Positions 11,934 through 25,322 are shown, numbered from the stretch's first letter. The stretch is 64,000 bases of DNA from Metallyticus violacea (GCA_030762175.1 CM060831.1:68531001-68595000); one strand, 5' to 3'. The notes: a model not told the origin generated them from the letters alone. Made by a program: numbers and translations.

Positions 11934-11995
11934 TAAATAGCATGTCCTCGTCCTTGCAGGGAACTATTTCTCAACAGGAATCATACGTCACGATG

Positions 11996-12240
11996 AGTGT
12001 TTTTTTCTGTAGATCGGGGATTGTGGGAGATTACCCAAGTTTAAAAAGGAAGTGGTGGAACATATTGTAGGGGACCCTACTCGTCGTGTGCTATGGATGC
12101 ATGGGCAACAGCATACATCAGTGTGGCGAGTGATCCAAGCGCAGCAATTAATCCGTATCATCCGCAAGAGTCCATGCATTGCGTTTAGCTGTAAATAATT
12201 CGGGAAACAGTAATAGTGATGAACATGTGTCATAAAGCTT
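11996..12240 (+). pseudogene. Second-lineage DUF4817-type transposase fragment (N-terminal linker)
   Basis: A frame from about 12035 reads FKKEVVEHIVGDPTRRV and then SVWRVIQAQQLIRI. This fits the stretch usually reading like V-x-E-N-P-S-T-S-T-R-x-I-A followed by S-x-S-V-W-R-V-L-x-E-Q-x-L-x-P-Y in the transposase lineage of the 46.7-48.5 kb element. Only the region between the helix-turn-helix and the catalytic core is present. It starts about 60 bases after the right end of the element at 10501-11933 and lies on the opposite strand. Confidence 0.55.
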
Positions 12241-14502
12241 GCTTTTCATACTCTAGATTCTGTATCTCTATCTCTACTTTTCATAGTTGGAAAATCTTAT
12301 TTTACTAACTGTGTTAAAAATGTGTACAAAATGTTATAATTTACAAAGTGACTATGTTGAAAAAAATGTTTCTCCTAATTCCTTGTTTTCTTAGTCGGGC
12401 GAGAACTGTTTGAACGCCCCTCATATAAGCTTACGATTAAACAGCATTAGAGGGGGTTGTGCAAAGCGTTGTCGTAAATGAATTCAAGGAATTGTGACAA
12501 AAGAGAGTGGCTAACCTGGAAACCCACGGCTGGACAAGGAGAATAGAAAAGGTGCAAGGTAACCCTTATGCAGGCTACGTACATACAATATTGCTAGAGG
12601 GAAATCACTGCATATATAAAATTTTGTTAATTATGATTTAACACTTTCAGCAAGTCTAAATGGAAACGATTATTTGAACTAAGTGTGGATATAACTTGTT
12701 AGTCAATGCAAAAATTCCGAGCAGTTTTTTAATTTCCAAACTCACTTTTTACAGCATTCAAAAACGATAATGAAAATTTGGGAAGAAGATTGCAGACAGA
12801 CAAAAACAAAAATAAATAAATAATGCAATTGCTGTGAATAGTCAATGAAGAAGTAAAAACAATCATTTTAGATTTTTGCTTCGATGTTGTGTAATTGACA
12901 TTTCTGACACTAAATCTATGCTACAGACTAAATCAAAGAAAGTTGCACATGCTCTGAGCAATGAAAAAGCTCATTCCATGTGATTAGATGCATTTAGAAC
13001 GCTACACGTGATCAATTTCAAACTACTTTTAGGAGAATCTGCCGAAGTGCATATGACGGTAGTCGAAGACAAGAAAAAGAAATTGCCTGAGGTTTTAAAA
13101 TAACATCTTCTTACCCAAAAAATTATGGAAATATTTCTCACTTGATGTCTTATTGTTAAGCCGATCAACTTCGGTATACAAAATAACTTTTTCGTTTATA
13201 CGATAGTATTTAGGAACAACGGATTGTTTCCAAAATGCCCTACCCCCAAAAAGGAGATAAAAATAAGTGATTACTTTTCACCAACAGGTAATAGTAATGT
13301 TCAGGAATGAATTGATAAATACACAAAATATTTAACCTCTCATGTGGTTCAATTGTTACATCTTCTTTTATTGGTAATCTATATGTAAAATGTGTTTGGT
13401 GCAATAACTGGCATATTCATACATACTTTGTCACTTTTATGGAACAATGGATGGCCTTTATAGACAGGTTACTGTTAGATATCATTGCAAGATCGTAGAG
13501 AACAAATATCATGAGTTTTATAATGAATTTTAAGGTTTTTCTTCTGGTAATAAGTAAATTATCGATATAAAACTGGAATATAGCTCAATTACCCTGCAAT
13601 GTTCACAATTAGAGCTATAAGCGACACAAAGTTGATACTATTTCTATTTCGAGCCTGCCATAAGTGATCTGCATTGCGTTTTTCTGCAGTAAGCTTAGAT
13701 ACGCTAATGGCCGAAGCGTCGCATGGATGATGGTGGTTCGATAGCTGTAGATTCAAAAACACTCTCGACAAATAGCATCTGGGCTCTCGATACTAGTAAC
13801 GGTAATCGATATCTCGCAGATCCCACAGAGCCACAACCCCGGCATACCTGAGACTCACTACAGGCGGCGCTGGAAAAAAAATAATAAAAATAACAGACCG
13901 ACGGGATTAACAAACTGAAATTTTCATGTTCATGGAACACAAATGGTAATTGGACTTGTTGTGCTAATGGGGATGTGTGGAAAACAAAGGATTTGATTTT
14001 AAAATGGTTGAACATGAAACTGAATGACCATTGTGTTGTCGTCACATAGCAATTTGCAATAACAGTACATCCGTGATTATATTTATTCTAAACTGTTATT
14101 TGCTTCTGATTTAGAATAGCTAGAACTGCGATTTTCTTTTATTTGAAACTTTTGACATTTCGTGGTAACTGCAGCGGCTCTTAAAAACGCTGTTCACAAT
14201 GAAAATTAAACGTAAACATAATAAAATAAGACGTAGCTTGCAAACTTCGTGGTATGTAGCCATTCACAATGAAAGACGCAAATGCAAGTATTAGCCAATT
14301 AAAAAAATAAAAAGCGAAGAACAGCTAACTACTGGTTGAAAATGGTTGACTTTTATGCATATGCAAAGTGCATAAATTAATTTGCTTGGGGTAATATAAG
14401 CAAGAATAGCTTTCTTATAATACTTTTGTTCATTGATGCCATTCTATGTATAGAACCACTGATATTTAGCTATCTCTACCATAGTTCCCTACAAACAGAC
14501 TA
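12241..14502. other. AT-rich stretch, nothing assigned
   Basis: No recognisable gene. Around 12970-13170 and 13590-14045 minus-strand frames of 60-113 codons exist without known motifs. The segment 13720-13880 is richer in CpG than its flanks but was not identified. Confidence 0.4.
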
Positions 14503-14785
14503 CCGCCACAGGTGGTCGAGGTCGTTAAGGCGCGGATTCGTGAGCGGCAGGTCTGGGATTCGATTCCCGCCAGGACCGTCCTCCCTAACTGAGGCTTTTT
14601 CCAGGTTTTCCTCAATCCTCATAACTGGCAAATGCCGGGGAAGTACCCTAAACTTACGCCTGAAATGTTTCCTTCCTTAAAAAAAAATCCTTTCCCATTT
14701 TATTATTCCATTTCGTGTATCACCAGTGTCCACCGCCTGTGGTGCCTCAGTAGTTAAAACGGGCGCTAAACACTATTAAAAAAAA
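14503..14785 (+). repeat. SINE family B, full-length copy
   Basis: A tRNA-derived SINE called family B here. The head (14503-14577) has an A-box-like GGTGGTCGAGGTCGTTAAGG and a B-box-like GGGATTCGATTCCC, resembling a class II tRNA (Ser/Leu type, as judged by eye). The body follows: TTTTTCCAGGTTTTCCTC, GGCAAATGCCGGGG, TACCCTAAACTTA, GTTTCCTTCCTTAAAA, then GTGTCCACCGCCTGTGGTGCC, ending in an A-run at 14778-14785. Target-site duplications could not be found. Five copies occur in the window. Confidence 0.88.
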
Positions 14786-15399
14786 GCTGTGTTCTGTTTG
14801 AGCGATTTCTTAAGTTTAAGTTAGACATAGACGCAAACCTTGGACATTGCAAGCTTCTAAGTTTACTTCTAATTATACTACATTTTTTGGTGCTTCATTG
14901 TGAATGGTTCCATCATAATACATAGCATCTAGCTTTTACATTTAAGTTTACGTTACGTTTAATTTTCTTTGGGAATAGGGCCTTAGGCTTATATGAATTA
15001 ATTGATGCCGTTATGAGTTCGGAGATATCGAAGCCTAAAGAGCCCGCCATTCATCTTCATAGGAAAAACTCCGGCGGAAATGTGGAGCAGGTAAATGTTT
15101 CCAATCACAAATCGAGCCCTAGCCTGCAGGAAAGAGGCAGATTAATGGTATGGCTGAAGGGGTCGAGCTGTCAATTCAAAACACTGGTGGAAAAATTTAT
15201 TGCATCACATCCCTTCGAAAATTACGACTTTGACAATGATTCATTTATCCATTGTTGCTCATTTGTTTCCTGTGTATTCTTGTCTCCATTGTTGAACTTC
15301 CAACTGCGTTTTACTGACAATAGTACACTATTTGTTATTTTATAAGTTTACATTGCAGAAATACAATATAGACTCATCATTTCTAGTTGAGATATTGTG
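14786..15399. other. AT-rich stretch with an unassigned 110-codon frame
   Basis: A + strand frame at 15013-15345 (110 codons, starting MSSEISKPKEPAIHLHRKN) has a fairly ordinary protein composition in its first 70 residues but no motif I recognise. It lies directly upstream of the Tc1-like pseudogene, and may be chance or an old exon. Confidence 0.3.
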
Positions 15400-16620
15400 G
15401 TGGCAAGATGGGCAAAGGACTGGAATTAACGCAGAGAAAGAAAAGTGCTATTCTTCAATATACCTCCGTTATACATGGTGAAAGAAAATATTGGCCGGAT
15501 GAAAGGAGGGGCAGGAAAAGAGCATCTACTCCAAAACAGTACAGGGTACTAAAAAGAATTGGCCTCACTGATCGTTGCCTATCACCCTCAGAGCTGAAGT
15601 CGGTCCTGGTGATTTAGTAGTTACCATACTTGCCTCCTAAACCCAATATCGCGGGTTCGAACCCAACCAGGACCGATAGATTTTTTCGGGCGTAAAAGTC
15701 CTAAGTATGGCTTCCTTCGGAAGGGAAGTAAACCGTGGGTCCCATGTCGTACATTTACGGCACGAAAATGAACCTCAAGCCTGAAATAGATGCCTCTGAG
15801 CAAAATTTGTCGGCCGTTTCACGCCCTGAGTTGAATGGGACGCTGATGACCCGATGTTAAAGAGCGTCCTTAAATAAATCAATCAGAACTGAAGCAGCGG
15901 TGAAGACATGTGTGACTTCTCAGTGACCATCGGAATTATCTGAATCAGTCTTCTGAAAGCAGGACTTCCTGCCCGTTGATCCAAAAAGAAAGCTTTGTTG
16001 ACTAAAACAAAGAGACAGAAGCGACAACAGTGGGCAAAAGAGATTAATTTTTTCAGATGAGTCTAATTTTAATCTCCATGGCTCATGTGTCGCAGAAGTG
16101 GTGAAGAAATGTTGCTTACATTATACAAACAGTGAAGCATCCACAAAGACATGATCTGCGTACGATATGTCATATGGACTTCTTATGGCAATGTTAATGT
16201 AGATGTCATCTTAGGCATTCTTGAAAAGAAATCGATGTCCACAATACGAGACCATTTTGGCGATCCTTCAATCTGCACTTTTCAACATGACTCTGCCCCC
16301 TGAAGGTAATTATTTAGATTAATATTTATATTAAATTGGAATATAGGCAGTGTCGATGCAATTATCAGTCATTTAAACACTCCAGGTAAAACAAATAGTC
16401 CGGACCTGAATGCGATGGAGAACTAATGGATTATTATGGGGAATGCTGTTACAAGAAACAAACCAAGCATTAAAAGAGAACTCGAACAGACAATTTTGTG
16501 CGTGTGGTTTCATGAACTTACCCTGAAATACATTAAGAAGTTGATTTTCTCATTATCCAAACGATAATGCCAGGCAGCGATTTACCCATGGAGGGATCAA
16601 CAAAGTATTAATGAAAACAA
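15400..16620 (+). pseudogene. Tc1-like transposase (DD34E type), split by a nested SINE
   Basis: The N-terminus at 15408 reads MGKGLELTQRKKSAILQY, then a short GRKRASTPKQYR linker and LTDRCLSPSELK, the usual start of Tc1-like enzymes but with part of the helix-turn-helix missing. After the SINE (15600-15882) reading resumes with LPAR, KKALLTKTKRQKRQQWAKE-like text, FSDESNFNLHG (first catalytic aspartate, about 16050-16080), FQHDSAP (second, about 16281-16301) and SPDLNAMEN (third motif with its glutamate, about 16401-16427). A non-homologous insertion of about 60 bases lies between the last two motifs. Multiple stops make it dead. Inverted repeats were not identified. Confidence 0.85.
15600..15882 (+). 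repeat. SINE family A, full-length copy nested in a Tc1-like gene
   Basis: A full-length family-A SINE. The head has a decayed A box (TGGTGATTTAGTAG) and a perfect B box (GGGTTCGAACCC). The outer CGGTCCTGG and CCAGGACCG can pair like a tRNA acceptor stem. The tail ends TTAAATAAATCAA. A 12-bp target duplication with one mismatch flanks it: TCAGAGCTGAAG at 15588-15599 and TCAGAACTGAAG at 15883-15894. The site lies inside the Tc1-like codons for S-E-L-K. Confidence 0.93.
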
Positions 16621-19600
16621 TGCAGTCGATTAGGCAATTGAATTTTCCAAAGGCTGGTATTTATATTTATGACTATGCTACGTTTCGCTAATGAGTGTTT
16701 TAGCAGCATTATATTGAACATTTTAAAATAATAAATAGGCACATTTGTTCACAACCGAATTTTACTTCTTTCTTGAGTATTTAGTTTTTGTTTTGTAATA
16801 AACATGTACACCTTCTAAATAAAAATAAAATATAACAATAATGTCTTAATATATTAATGAAATAATACGAGAAAATAAAACCAGTAAATATTCAAAACTA
16901 GTGTAGTTAAGGGTGATGCAATGCTGTATGTTGTATAATCAACTATCTTCATTATTTCTGAGTGAGCAGATCTATTTCTTTATCATATATATATTGCCCA
17001 CCAGATTATTTTAGAAAACCTGTTCTGCCAATAGATGCTTCCTATTTCTAGATATAATTTCTATGTTAAACTGAAGATTAAATGAGGCTGTAATCTTCAG
17101 CGCAAAGAGAGAAAGTGGAGTTCCCTTCACGATTCGTACAAGTTCAAAAGTTTCATGCCTCAGTCGTTTAATAAAATACTCCATTTCGATCCTTTGGGTA
17201 AATACTGAAAATTTGCCTTTCATCATTCGCTTACTGCACCAGTGTTCTTCCATTTAAATTTAATATTTAAATTAGCTTTGTATGATCCATTTGTGAATAA
17301 TTGATATAGGAATACTAAATACTGGATCTATACAGTAAATGACCTAGTAGGGGATGTTCTTCGCTGCTTGTTACTACCAGTTATTCTGGTAACGATCAAA
17401 GTGTTACTTTGTTAGCTCGATAGACAAAATACAAGGCAGAATACGCCAAGAAAGTTTTGCTTGAATTGTAGTCTCAAATAGTTACGGTTTGGGGAGATGT
17501 AACGTTTAGATGTCTGGGGGCGAGAAGGAAAAAGTGGTTTAGATGTATGGAGAAAGCGTTACTTTTTCTTATCTGGATAAAATGCAGGGAAACAGAGTTT
17601 TTAAAAAATGTTATTTGCTACTATAATTTTTGGATTCCAACAGAAGTCAGAATGTCTGTTTGGAAGGAATATATACACAAACTGGAAATATTTCTTGGGA
17701 AAACCCGACAAAGAAGGTTAATGACTATAGAGCAGTTGGTTTTTCGATTCGCGAAACCACTTTCACTTGAGAGAACCCTCGAACCACCTCTTAAATAGGT
17801 TTCCTCTTTATGACTCACTGAGGTAACTAGTTTTCCCCGTCACTATTCAGTAGCAAACTAGCTTAGCGGCACTTTTCTTTGTACCCGCACCTCTGTTCCT
17901 CCCTTCCGTCGCTTGGCACGCATCTTGTGTCCATAATGTCTTCTCCTTTTAATTGACTATGGAAACTGCTCCCTCTCACCAAGTATCTAAATATCTAAAC
18001 ACACATCTCATTTCAAAGGGCTAAGTTGGATGTTCCAATTATAAATTGTAATATTAATATAATTAAAAAAAACACAAAATATGTCATTTGAGATATCACC
18101 TAGAGTTTTGTAAACCAAGGTTTAGGAAACACTGCTACAGAGGAGAGAGGGGAAGTTGAGTTATAATATACTTAAAAACTACAAGCATTAGAACTTGTTT
18201 TTATATTTAAACATGAACTCCATACTGAGTTACTGGTTATGCAAACAGCGAACAAATTATAAATCTATCAAGTAATGCCTTAAACCATTCGGACACTTGC
18301 AGGTTGGAACGTAATCACTGGCTTTTTATATTAGAAAACAGTTGCTTACTGTATTCCGTTTAATTGGCAAAAAGTCAATACATTTCTGGTTTTAATGGAG
18401 AAAGTGGCAATCTTGTATGGCTTTCATGAATAAACAAATTTATAATTAACTTTGATTTATGTCAGTTCTATTCTCACTCACATTATGTAATGTACCTGCG
18501 ACTTTGGTTTTGTCCGGAAGCACCAAGTGTTCTTATGTTTTCGACAAGTAGCCATTTATTATTTGAGTAAATGTACATATGGTCGGAGATGACACAATTT
18601 TGAGGACCGCTGTTGTAATAGATCTTTAGTTGGTTTTTACAAGAACATGTATCTCTGCACTGTTGTTGACATACGTTCATTTATGATAATTATCTTTCCT
18701 TGAGGACATTCTTAACTTTTCGCAAGCATGTTTCAGTGATGATAGTGTTGGTGCTGGAAAATCTGAATTGTTTAGGTTTCTTCATGTTGCTCCTTTTAGT
18801 TATATTAATATTCATGATTTTATAAATACACTTGTAGTTTTTGAGTTAACACTAATATGTTTATTTAATTTTGTAAACTTTATTCTTGGCTAGGCCATTC
18901 AAATGTAAATGAAAGCATGTTTTGAGTTGGTAGTTAATTTCTTTGAATAATATATTATCAGTGCACTACAACATTGTCTTAAATAATTGATTTGAAATTG
19001 AAGATTTGTGTATCAAAATTGTTTTCTCGCACTAGCCGTGTGTAGGGAAAGAGCTGAAAATGAAGAACATGACTTGAGCAAATCGGATTTTAGATTTTTA
19101 TTCCAAGCGATTCGTATTGCTATACTTTGCAATAGTCGCTTCTCTCATAATAGAGAAAACTTGGGGTATATAGAATCAGATGAGAGAGGATCTTGGTTCG
19201 CTACTTATAGTTGGGCACGGAAACTCAGTTCGTTAGATCGCCAGTACAAAATGCTAAAGATTCGTGGTTCCCATAGCCATAAGCCGAATTTTTCAAATGT
19301 GTTACTTCATTTCTAATGATTGAATGTTATTTGTGTGCTGTTAATAAGTCATTTATCATCATTTGTCAATTTTAATTATTTCTTTCTTCCCATTTCACCC
19401 TTGCTGGGAAGTTCGCGAGCTGTGCTTATTGATTATTGGCAATAGTATGGTCCTTTACTAACTGCTCGACTCACATGTTTGAATTGCTTCCGAGGCATTA
19501 TGGGAATAACTTACTTTTGGCACACTGGTCTCTCCAGCGAATGGTGTAGAAATCATTGCACGTATTAACGCAATCTCTAAGGAATTAGGTTACGGAGTCA

Positions 19601-20640
19601 ACCTCAATATTTGATTGATATGATGACTCAGATATTTTCATTATTTTATTTTTTAAAATGTTGTAAATGGGCTTTTCTTTATTCAATTAGCTAAGTTTGA
19701 GAATGACTAATATTTGTATTCAAAGTGTATTGTAGTTTATTTCTCAATTTTGACTTATTTAAATGAATTTCCTTATATCATTTCACTAGTAAAATATTTC
19801 CAATGTTGAAATGTTATATATTTTAGCCTTCGTAACCTTTTGATGGAGCGCCTTTCTATCCTTATGTGTTCTTTTTATATAAATTTAAAGCAGAGTGGTA
19901 AATTCTTTAATTACTCTCATCATATTAGCAAATTAATCTTTCCATGGCTATATCCTTGGAATTTTCTATTCAAGTGCAATTCCAAATACCACTTTGCTGT
20001 GGCATAGTGCCAAAGAAAGAACATTAGTATATAGTACAGCACTTGTATGTTCACTTTGGTAAATGGGAAACATTTTACGTGGCATAATTTTTGTCGTAAT
20101 ATTAAAGTTGCACAAAACTGGGTCAGCATTTTTGTAAAGGAATGCACATCGCGGCTGAAAATTATTTTCTACTTTGTGATGAAGTTACCTAGATTTAACG
20201 CCCATAGAGAGAATATTTTCGGTAATGGACAATAGAAACATTTTTTTTGAGCTCGTCATAATCAGGTTAGTAATGATTTTACATTTTAAATATTGTTACA
20301 AGGGATGCTTAATTTATTTTAAAATGTATCACATAATCCTGAAAGCATATATATCTAATAACAAATCGTTTAAAAGGGTTACAGCGTCTTGTATTCCTTT
20401 CGAGTATATAATGCTATAAAGGTAAAACATGTCGTTAATCTATGCTTGGGATGGGTTGCAATGTATTTTCAATTTTTATTTTAAAATGTAGTTTACAATT
20501 TATTCGAAGAGTATTAGTACAGGGCGTCTTAAAAGTCTAATCGTTTTAAATACCTTCATATCTTGTAGATTAGATAGCGGGAGGTTTGTTCAGTCAGTCT
20601 AAAAGGCTTATTGTGCAACCCCCTAGGAAGAGACACTTTT
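16621..20640. other. 4-kb AT-rich stretch with no recognisable gene
   Basis: No transposon, RNA or repeat shared within the window was recognised. Small open frames (17011-17253 minus, 17547-17798 plus, 19008-19316 plus with 102 codons, 19920-20419) have no known motif and are near chance length for this base composition. The 19008 frame contains an ordinary-looking stretch (ERAENEEHDLSKSDFRFLF), but I cannot assign it. Confidence 0.4.
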
Positions 20641-20641
20641 A

Positions 20642-21100
20642 TTATTTCCCACATCCTTGAACAAGCTGTAGTTTGTCAGCGTTTGTCAGCGTCCGTTCCC
20701 AAGTCTTCCTGGGTGTAGAGAGAGACTCTCTTACCACGATGATGGATATAAAGAGGATATGCGAGGCAGTCTCCTCAACCGGTGTGCAAATGCGTTCATC
20801 TTTATAGAGTCCTGCTTTACGTAGATGTTTCCTTAAGTGACCAAGTTCAGTAATTAACGCAGCTATTTTCCTTATTCCTCCTTTATCCACTTTTAGGAGA
20901 GATAAGGAAAGAGTGTTGCTTGGATCTAGGACCAGTTTCCTTGCCTGTCTTTGTCCATAGTAGGTTTGCCACCACCAATCCATTTTTTTATCTCTGTCTT
21001 AGCATTTCGTGTACTGATTGCAACCACGGGTTCAGGACCAACAAAGGATGTACCAGTTCTCTTATTTTCCAACTCACATCTTGTAACAAACTTCTGTAGC
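20642..21100 (-). pseudogene. Non-LTR retrotransposon fragment: end of RNase H and C-terminal domain
   Basis: On the minus strand from about 21085 a frame reads ELENKRTGTSFVGPEPVVAI, matching the end of the RNase H domain of LINEs that carry one (the GPEP block). Next comes KTEIKKWIGGGKPTM. After a frameshift, RQARKLVLDPSNTLSLSLL and the helical ITELGHLRKHLRKAGLYKDE precede ICTPVEETASHILF, the decayed C-terminal zinc-type motif (C-x2-C-x-E-x-E-x-H-I-L in relatives). The 113-codon open piece is 20642-20983. Upstream RNase H and reverse transcriptase are absent. Decayed and truncated. Confidence 0.78.
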
Positions 21101-21700
21101 TTTATTTTTCTTTTATACGTAAAATAAAGTAAAGGCTGTTTAAGGCAGAATGTACCATTAAGTGTTCAGCTCGTCTAGCAATTCCAGTGTTTATAAAGAA
21201 GCACATCAATTAAACAACTACATGACACGTTTAGGATAATGTAGACCCCGATAGTAAAAGCAGCCCGGGGCGTAGGTAGAGTAATAATTGTTGCAACTTT
21301 TACGAGTTATCGATCTGGTTTAGGAGAAGCGTCGAAGTTTATGAGGCTCGTCAAAGTGCGTCTACCAGAGCTTTATTTATGTGCGTGTACACGCAACGAC
21401 CTCTGTTGTATTTTATGTGATGCTTAACGTGTTGGAAGAATAGCCGCGGGCCACGATGCATCATGCTAATAAAGATGATTAAAGAGAGACTATTTTGTAT
21501 GATGAAACCAGGCACTGCACTAGAGTCGCATTACAGGACCACTGCAACAGTTTGACAGCTTTTAAAAATTACTTTCTTCGGTATGTGTCCTCTCACGAAC
21601 TTGGGGTGCGTTACTTAAGTAAACCTTCCTGTTTTCTTCACTTCTCTCTCTCTTTCTCTTAACTGCCATGTTAGAGGACCCGTTTCTTTGGTTATTCGTT

Positions 21701-21742
<42 letters not shown>

Positions 21743-23900
21743 TTTTTTTTTCTGGTACCACATTTCAGAGCACACTGGTTCTAATGGAATGGATTAAATA
21801 CGTTATGCAATGTAAACTTGATTACTGAAACCTAATTGCTACAATCTGTTATTTATTCAATTATATACAATAGTGTACAATCTGTTGTTATATGATGTAA
21901 TACGTTATTCGTAATTTTATCCCTCTCTCTTTCCTTGCGACATTAGCTTTTTAGAAACGTATCTTTAGGTCCACGATTGTTACTCGAAGCTATCGCAAAT
22001 ATTAATCGATTTAGTTCGTAACGTCATTCTTACTTAAATCGACATCCCGTTTATATTAGGACAGCAGTAGGAAAGACATACAATGTTTTGGAAAGGGCTT
22101 GCAAATTTTGTTACGGTAGTAACCAACCAAATAATTAGGTATTCAAATAATATTTTAAGTTAGTCTTTCGTTTATATGTCTGTCTAACTCGATATTTTAT
22201 CTCAGTCTTCCTTATTTTCTTTACCTTCTCGAGTCGTGAGGTAGGAATGATTTCATGTTGGAAGCGTGCGCCTATTGGCTGATATGTCTTCCTGGTCTAC
22301 GAACATGTAAAGTAGCTGGTCGTACTGCAAATGGAGCAGACGCAGTCCAGACGCTTCGGCTTTGGCGGCTAATATTTGTCTTTCTAATTAGAAATTCAGA
22401 GATCTTCTTGACTGGGATCCAGTGACCCATGTATCCAAATGTTATGTTATAAGATCAATGTGTTTGTAATGCATATCTGAATTCCTAATATAAGTTTCTC
22501 TCTTTTAGATAATTTTAGTGGTGTTTTTTTAGGTAATTTTTAAGGCATTATGTAATGTATCTAAAGTGAACTATGAATTGCATAGTCATACCTTTTTAAT
22601 ACATTTTATTATTTTGTTCTTTGAGATATGAAGACAAGTTTTATGTAGCTTATACCATAATCGCTTTGTCTAAGTGTAACCTGACTGTTAAAAGAATCAA
22701 ATTCTTTATAATTCGTTGCAAGGGTCTTTTATTCAAAATTTTCATTTCAATCATTTTCTAATTTACTACGATTGTTGCTGTTGTATTTTTAGTATATGTT
22801 ATACGAAGATTTATTATGCTTCATCATTATTTAGGGTATATTTTGATAATATTTCTAATAAATTGTATTTAAAGAGTATTCCTGAATTTGTTCAAGCTAT
22901 CCATCTTCTCCTGCTAGAAGCCATCTTTCCAAGGTATCTCTAGGAGTTTAATAGCAGTATGTTCCACATCTAACATAATGAATCTTGCTATCACTAACGG
23001 CAGGATATTGTAAAAATGAAAATGATCGAAAGGAGAAATAGCAATAAAAAAGATAGCAGAGTAGAGGCCACAAGTCATGATACCTTTATGCAAAGTAATT
23101 GGGGAATTCCTTTGTTAAACTGGGTAAACTGTGGAATGTCTTTGGATAAATTATTTTAATGTGAATCTGTTAGTTTTATCCTGAATGTTTTTTATTAAAT
23201 TATTCATATGTGTTGAGATTAAGTGTAATACTTTACATTTCTTGAACTTTTTAAAAGTAAAATAAGAACTTCCTTTTATTATGGTTGAATTATTTTGAAT
23301 TATTCCTACAATTTGGGAACGCTTGCGTGGAATTCTTCCTACTGTGCTTTTGGATAAAAACCCTGGGAAGTTATCTTGGTGTATTTTTTGAATTTGTTAT
23401 ATAGTAATATTCATAATGCTTTGCTGGTAGGTGGTTATTCCTGAAGAAATTCAGATAGTTCGGGTCTAAAATGTCTAATAACAAGGAGAGGGTGTTGGGA
23501 ACAAATTGAGTGCATTCAGCTGTGTACATGTGTGTGCGTGCGTGATATTGATGTTGTTATTTGTTTTCTTTCTAATTTATTTTTATTTCTAATGTTTGAT
23601 TGTTAAATATATATTTTATGCTATTTTAGTATGTAATGTCTAATATCTTGTATTAAATCAAACAGACTTAATGTATTGTTATATGGCCCCTTAGACTCGT
23701 GCGCCTGTATTGTAGTGAGGTTACAAAAAACTACTATTTCTATTTATGATGTTGTATTATGTTTTTATGTGAATGTTGTGTAACGCTTCTGTCTCTCGTT
23801 TTGCTGTAAATTTTTCATATTATTTATTTTGTTTTCATTTGAGGAAATGTGTTGCGTTTACTTTTAATGTATTAAAGGTATAATTGATGATCAGAGCCCC
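21101..23900. other. Mixed stretch, no gene assigned; higher CpG at 21240-22440
   Basis: Between about 21240 and 22440 the sequence is richer in CpG than the flanks, and it contains a CCTATTGGCTGA box at about 22271-22282. This could be an old regulatory region, but no open frame of length and no convincing promoter were found. The rest is AT-rich with unassigned small frames (for example 22716-22943). Confidence 0.35.
21702..21739. repeat. (GT)n microsatellite
   Basis: About 19 uninterrupted GT units followed directly by a run of 13 T. A simple sequence repeat, likely polymorphic in length. Confidence 0.95.
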
Positions 23901-24711
23901 GAAGTTAGCAAAATGCCTTTTTATATCTGGCTTATATTTGAATCTATTTAAGGGTAAAATATAAATGAATTACCGTACATTTGGGCTCAGTAGGGCCAAT
24001 TTTTACCTGGTACCCCCTTTCTCCCTATTTTGACTTTTGTTATCTACCTTTAAGTTTAAAATCCTTTTTGCCTGTTTTGGATCATTGTGAATGTTTTGCA
24101 ATTATTTACGCATTTAAAACACATAAAGAATTTCAATATATAGAAATAAAAAAGGTATATAATTAAATGACAAGTTCACCCCACAAAAATATCTATTGAG
24201 AAATTGTTATACATTTATTTCTTTTCAACCATTCTAAAATGTTTTCCTCAACCCATTTACTTAAGCTCTTTAAATAGCATTTAGTAAAAGAAAGGCATGT
24301 TACCTCGAACTTACAAATACAAGGAAATAGAGAGAATGAGGGAAGTACTGTAGTTTTACATAGTCCTGGCGAATGACCTTGTATCGATCTGCTTAAGACA
24401 ATTCTAGGATATATGTTAGAGGGGAGGTAACTTCTCAGCTGCATGAATATAACATACAATTTCAAGCGAGAAAAATGAGAGCGATACTGTGCAATAAACC
24501 GTTCCTTCAATATGATGAAGTAAAAGAGATACTAACCTAATTGCACTATAAACGCATAAACAGAAATTGAGCACGCCAAGAAACCACTGCGCATCTTTGA
24601 TACCTTGAAAAAATATCTTGTTGTTGCTTGTAATCTGGAAAAGTAAGGTTAAGTAATTAAATTGCGATAAAGAAATTATTAAATGTTTTAAACATTTATT
24701 TTAATTAATAA

Positions 24712-24768
24712 TGAATGATATTACTCTCTGTTTTCACTTGTATTAAATGCCTGAACTTCCGGGCTCTG
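24712..24768 (-). repeat. Repeat E (copy 1), short unassigned interspersed repeat
   Basis: Read on the minus strand, two blocks, GGAAGTTCAGGCATTTA and AACAGAGAGTAATATCA, occur in the same order at 63840-63857 and 63941-63958 on the plus strand. There they are separated by about 80 extra bases. The blocks are identical at nearly every position, so this is a shared repeat rather than chance. Its class is unknown and it has no coding content. Confidence 0.6.
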
Positions 24769-25199
24769 TTGACGATGTTAAATTTCTAAACGTTGTTTGT
24801 TTATTGTAATTATAACCTTTATGTAAAACGTTAAAAGGGAACACTCTTGGGAATGCAGGTTTTTAATTGTTGATATGCCTCGCCCTTGTTAAATGAATTC
24901 AAGAATATTGTCTTGGAAATTTTCTTTGCTTCTCCCTTACATTGGGAAACTGAGATTTCCACGCCCATATCTTGGGGGCGCTCTTGTTTCAGTAAGTTTT
25001 CAAATGTTTTTTGTGTGTTAATGCTGAGTTGTGCTAGCGGGAGAGTGCCGGAGAAATAATAACGAAATGAAATGGATGAGATAGTGCAACAAGAGAATGG
25101 GAACTGATGTATATGATGACATTCCGATAAGAAAAATACAATAGATTGTAGGAATTATTTATAAACAACGCTGTTTTTGGACAATATGTAACATAAAAG

Positions 25200-25226
25200 T
25201 GGCCATTGTGTCTAGGAGACAATGGC
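25200..25226. repeat. Short stem-loop
   Basis: GGCCATTGT at the left pairs perfectly with ACAATGGCC at the right, around a 9-base loop. The context gives no hint of function. Confidence 0.55.
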
Positions 25227-25322
25227 CGGCAGTGAAACCCTGGTACGATTTTAGGATACACTCAAATAAATACATCTGTCTCATGGGCCTTACGGCCGTA
25301 CATGTCAATATCGTCATTATAG

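Larger units (their letters stand above)
23901..25320. other. AT-rich stretch, nothing recognised apart from a short repeat
   Basis: No gene recognised. Minus-strand frames 24193-24510 and 25034-25261 have no known motif. A short repeat shared with the right edge of the window lies at 24712-24768. A stem-loop is at 25200-25226. Confidence 0.4.

Noticed and set aside
22271..22282. CCAAT-type promoter box in a CpG-richer region
   Set aside because: A single short motif without TATA, initiator or downstream gene is not evidence of a promoter.
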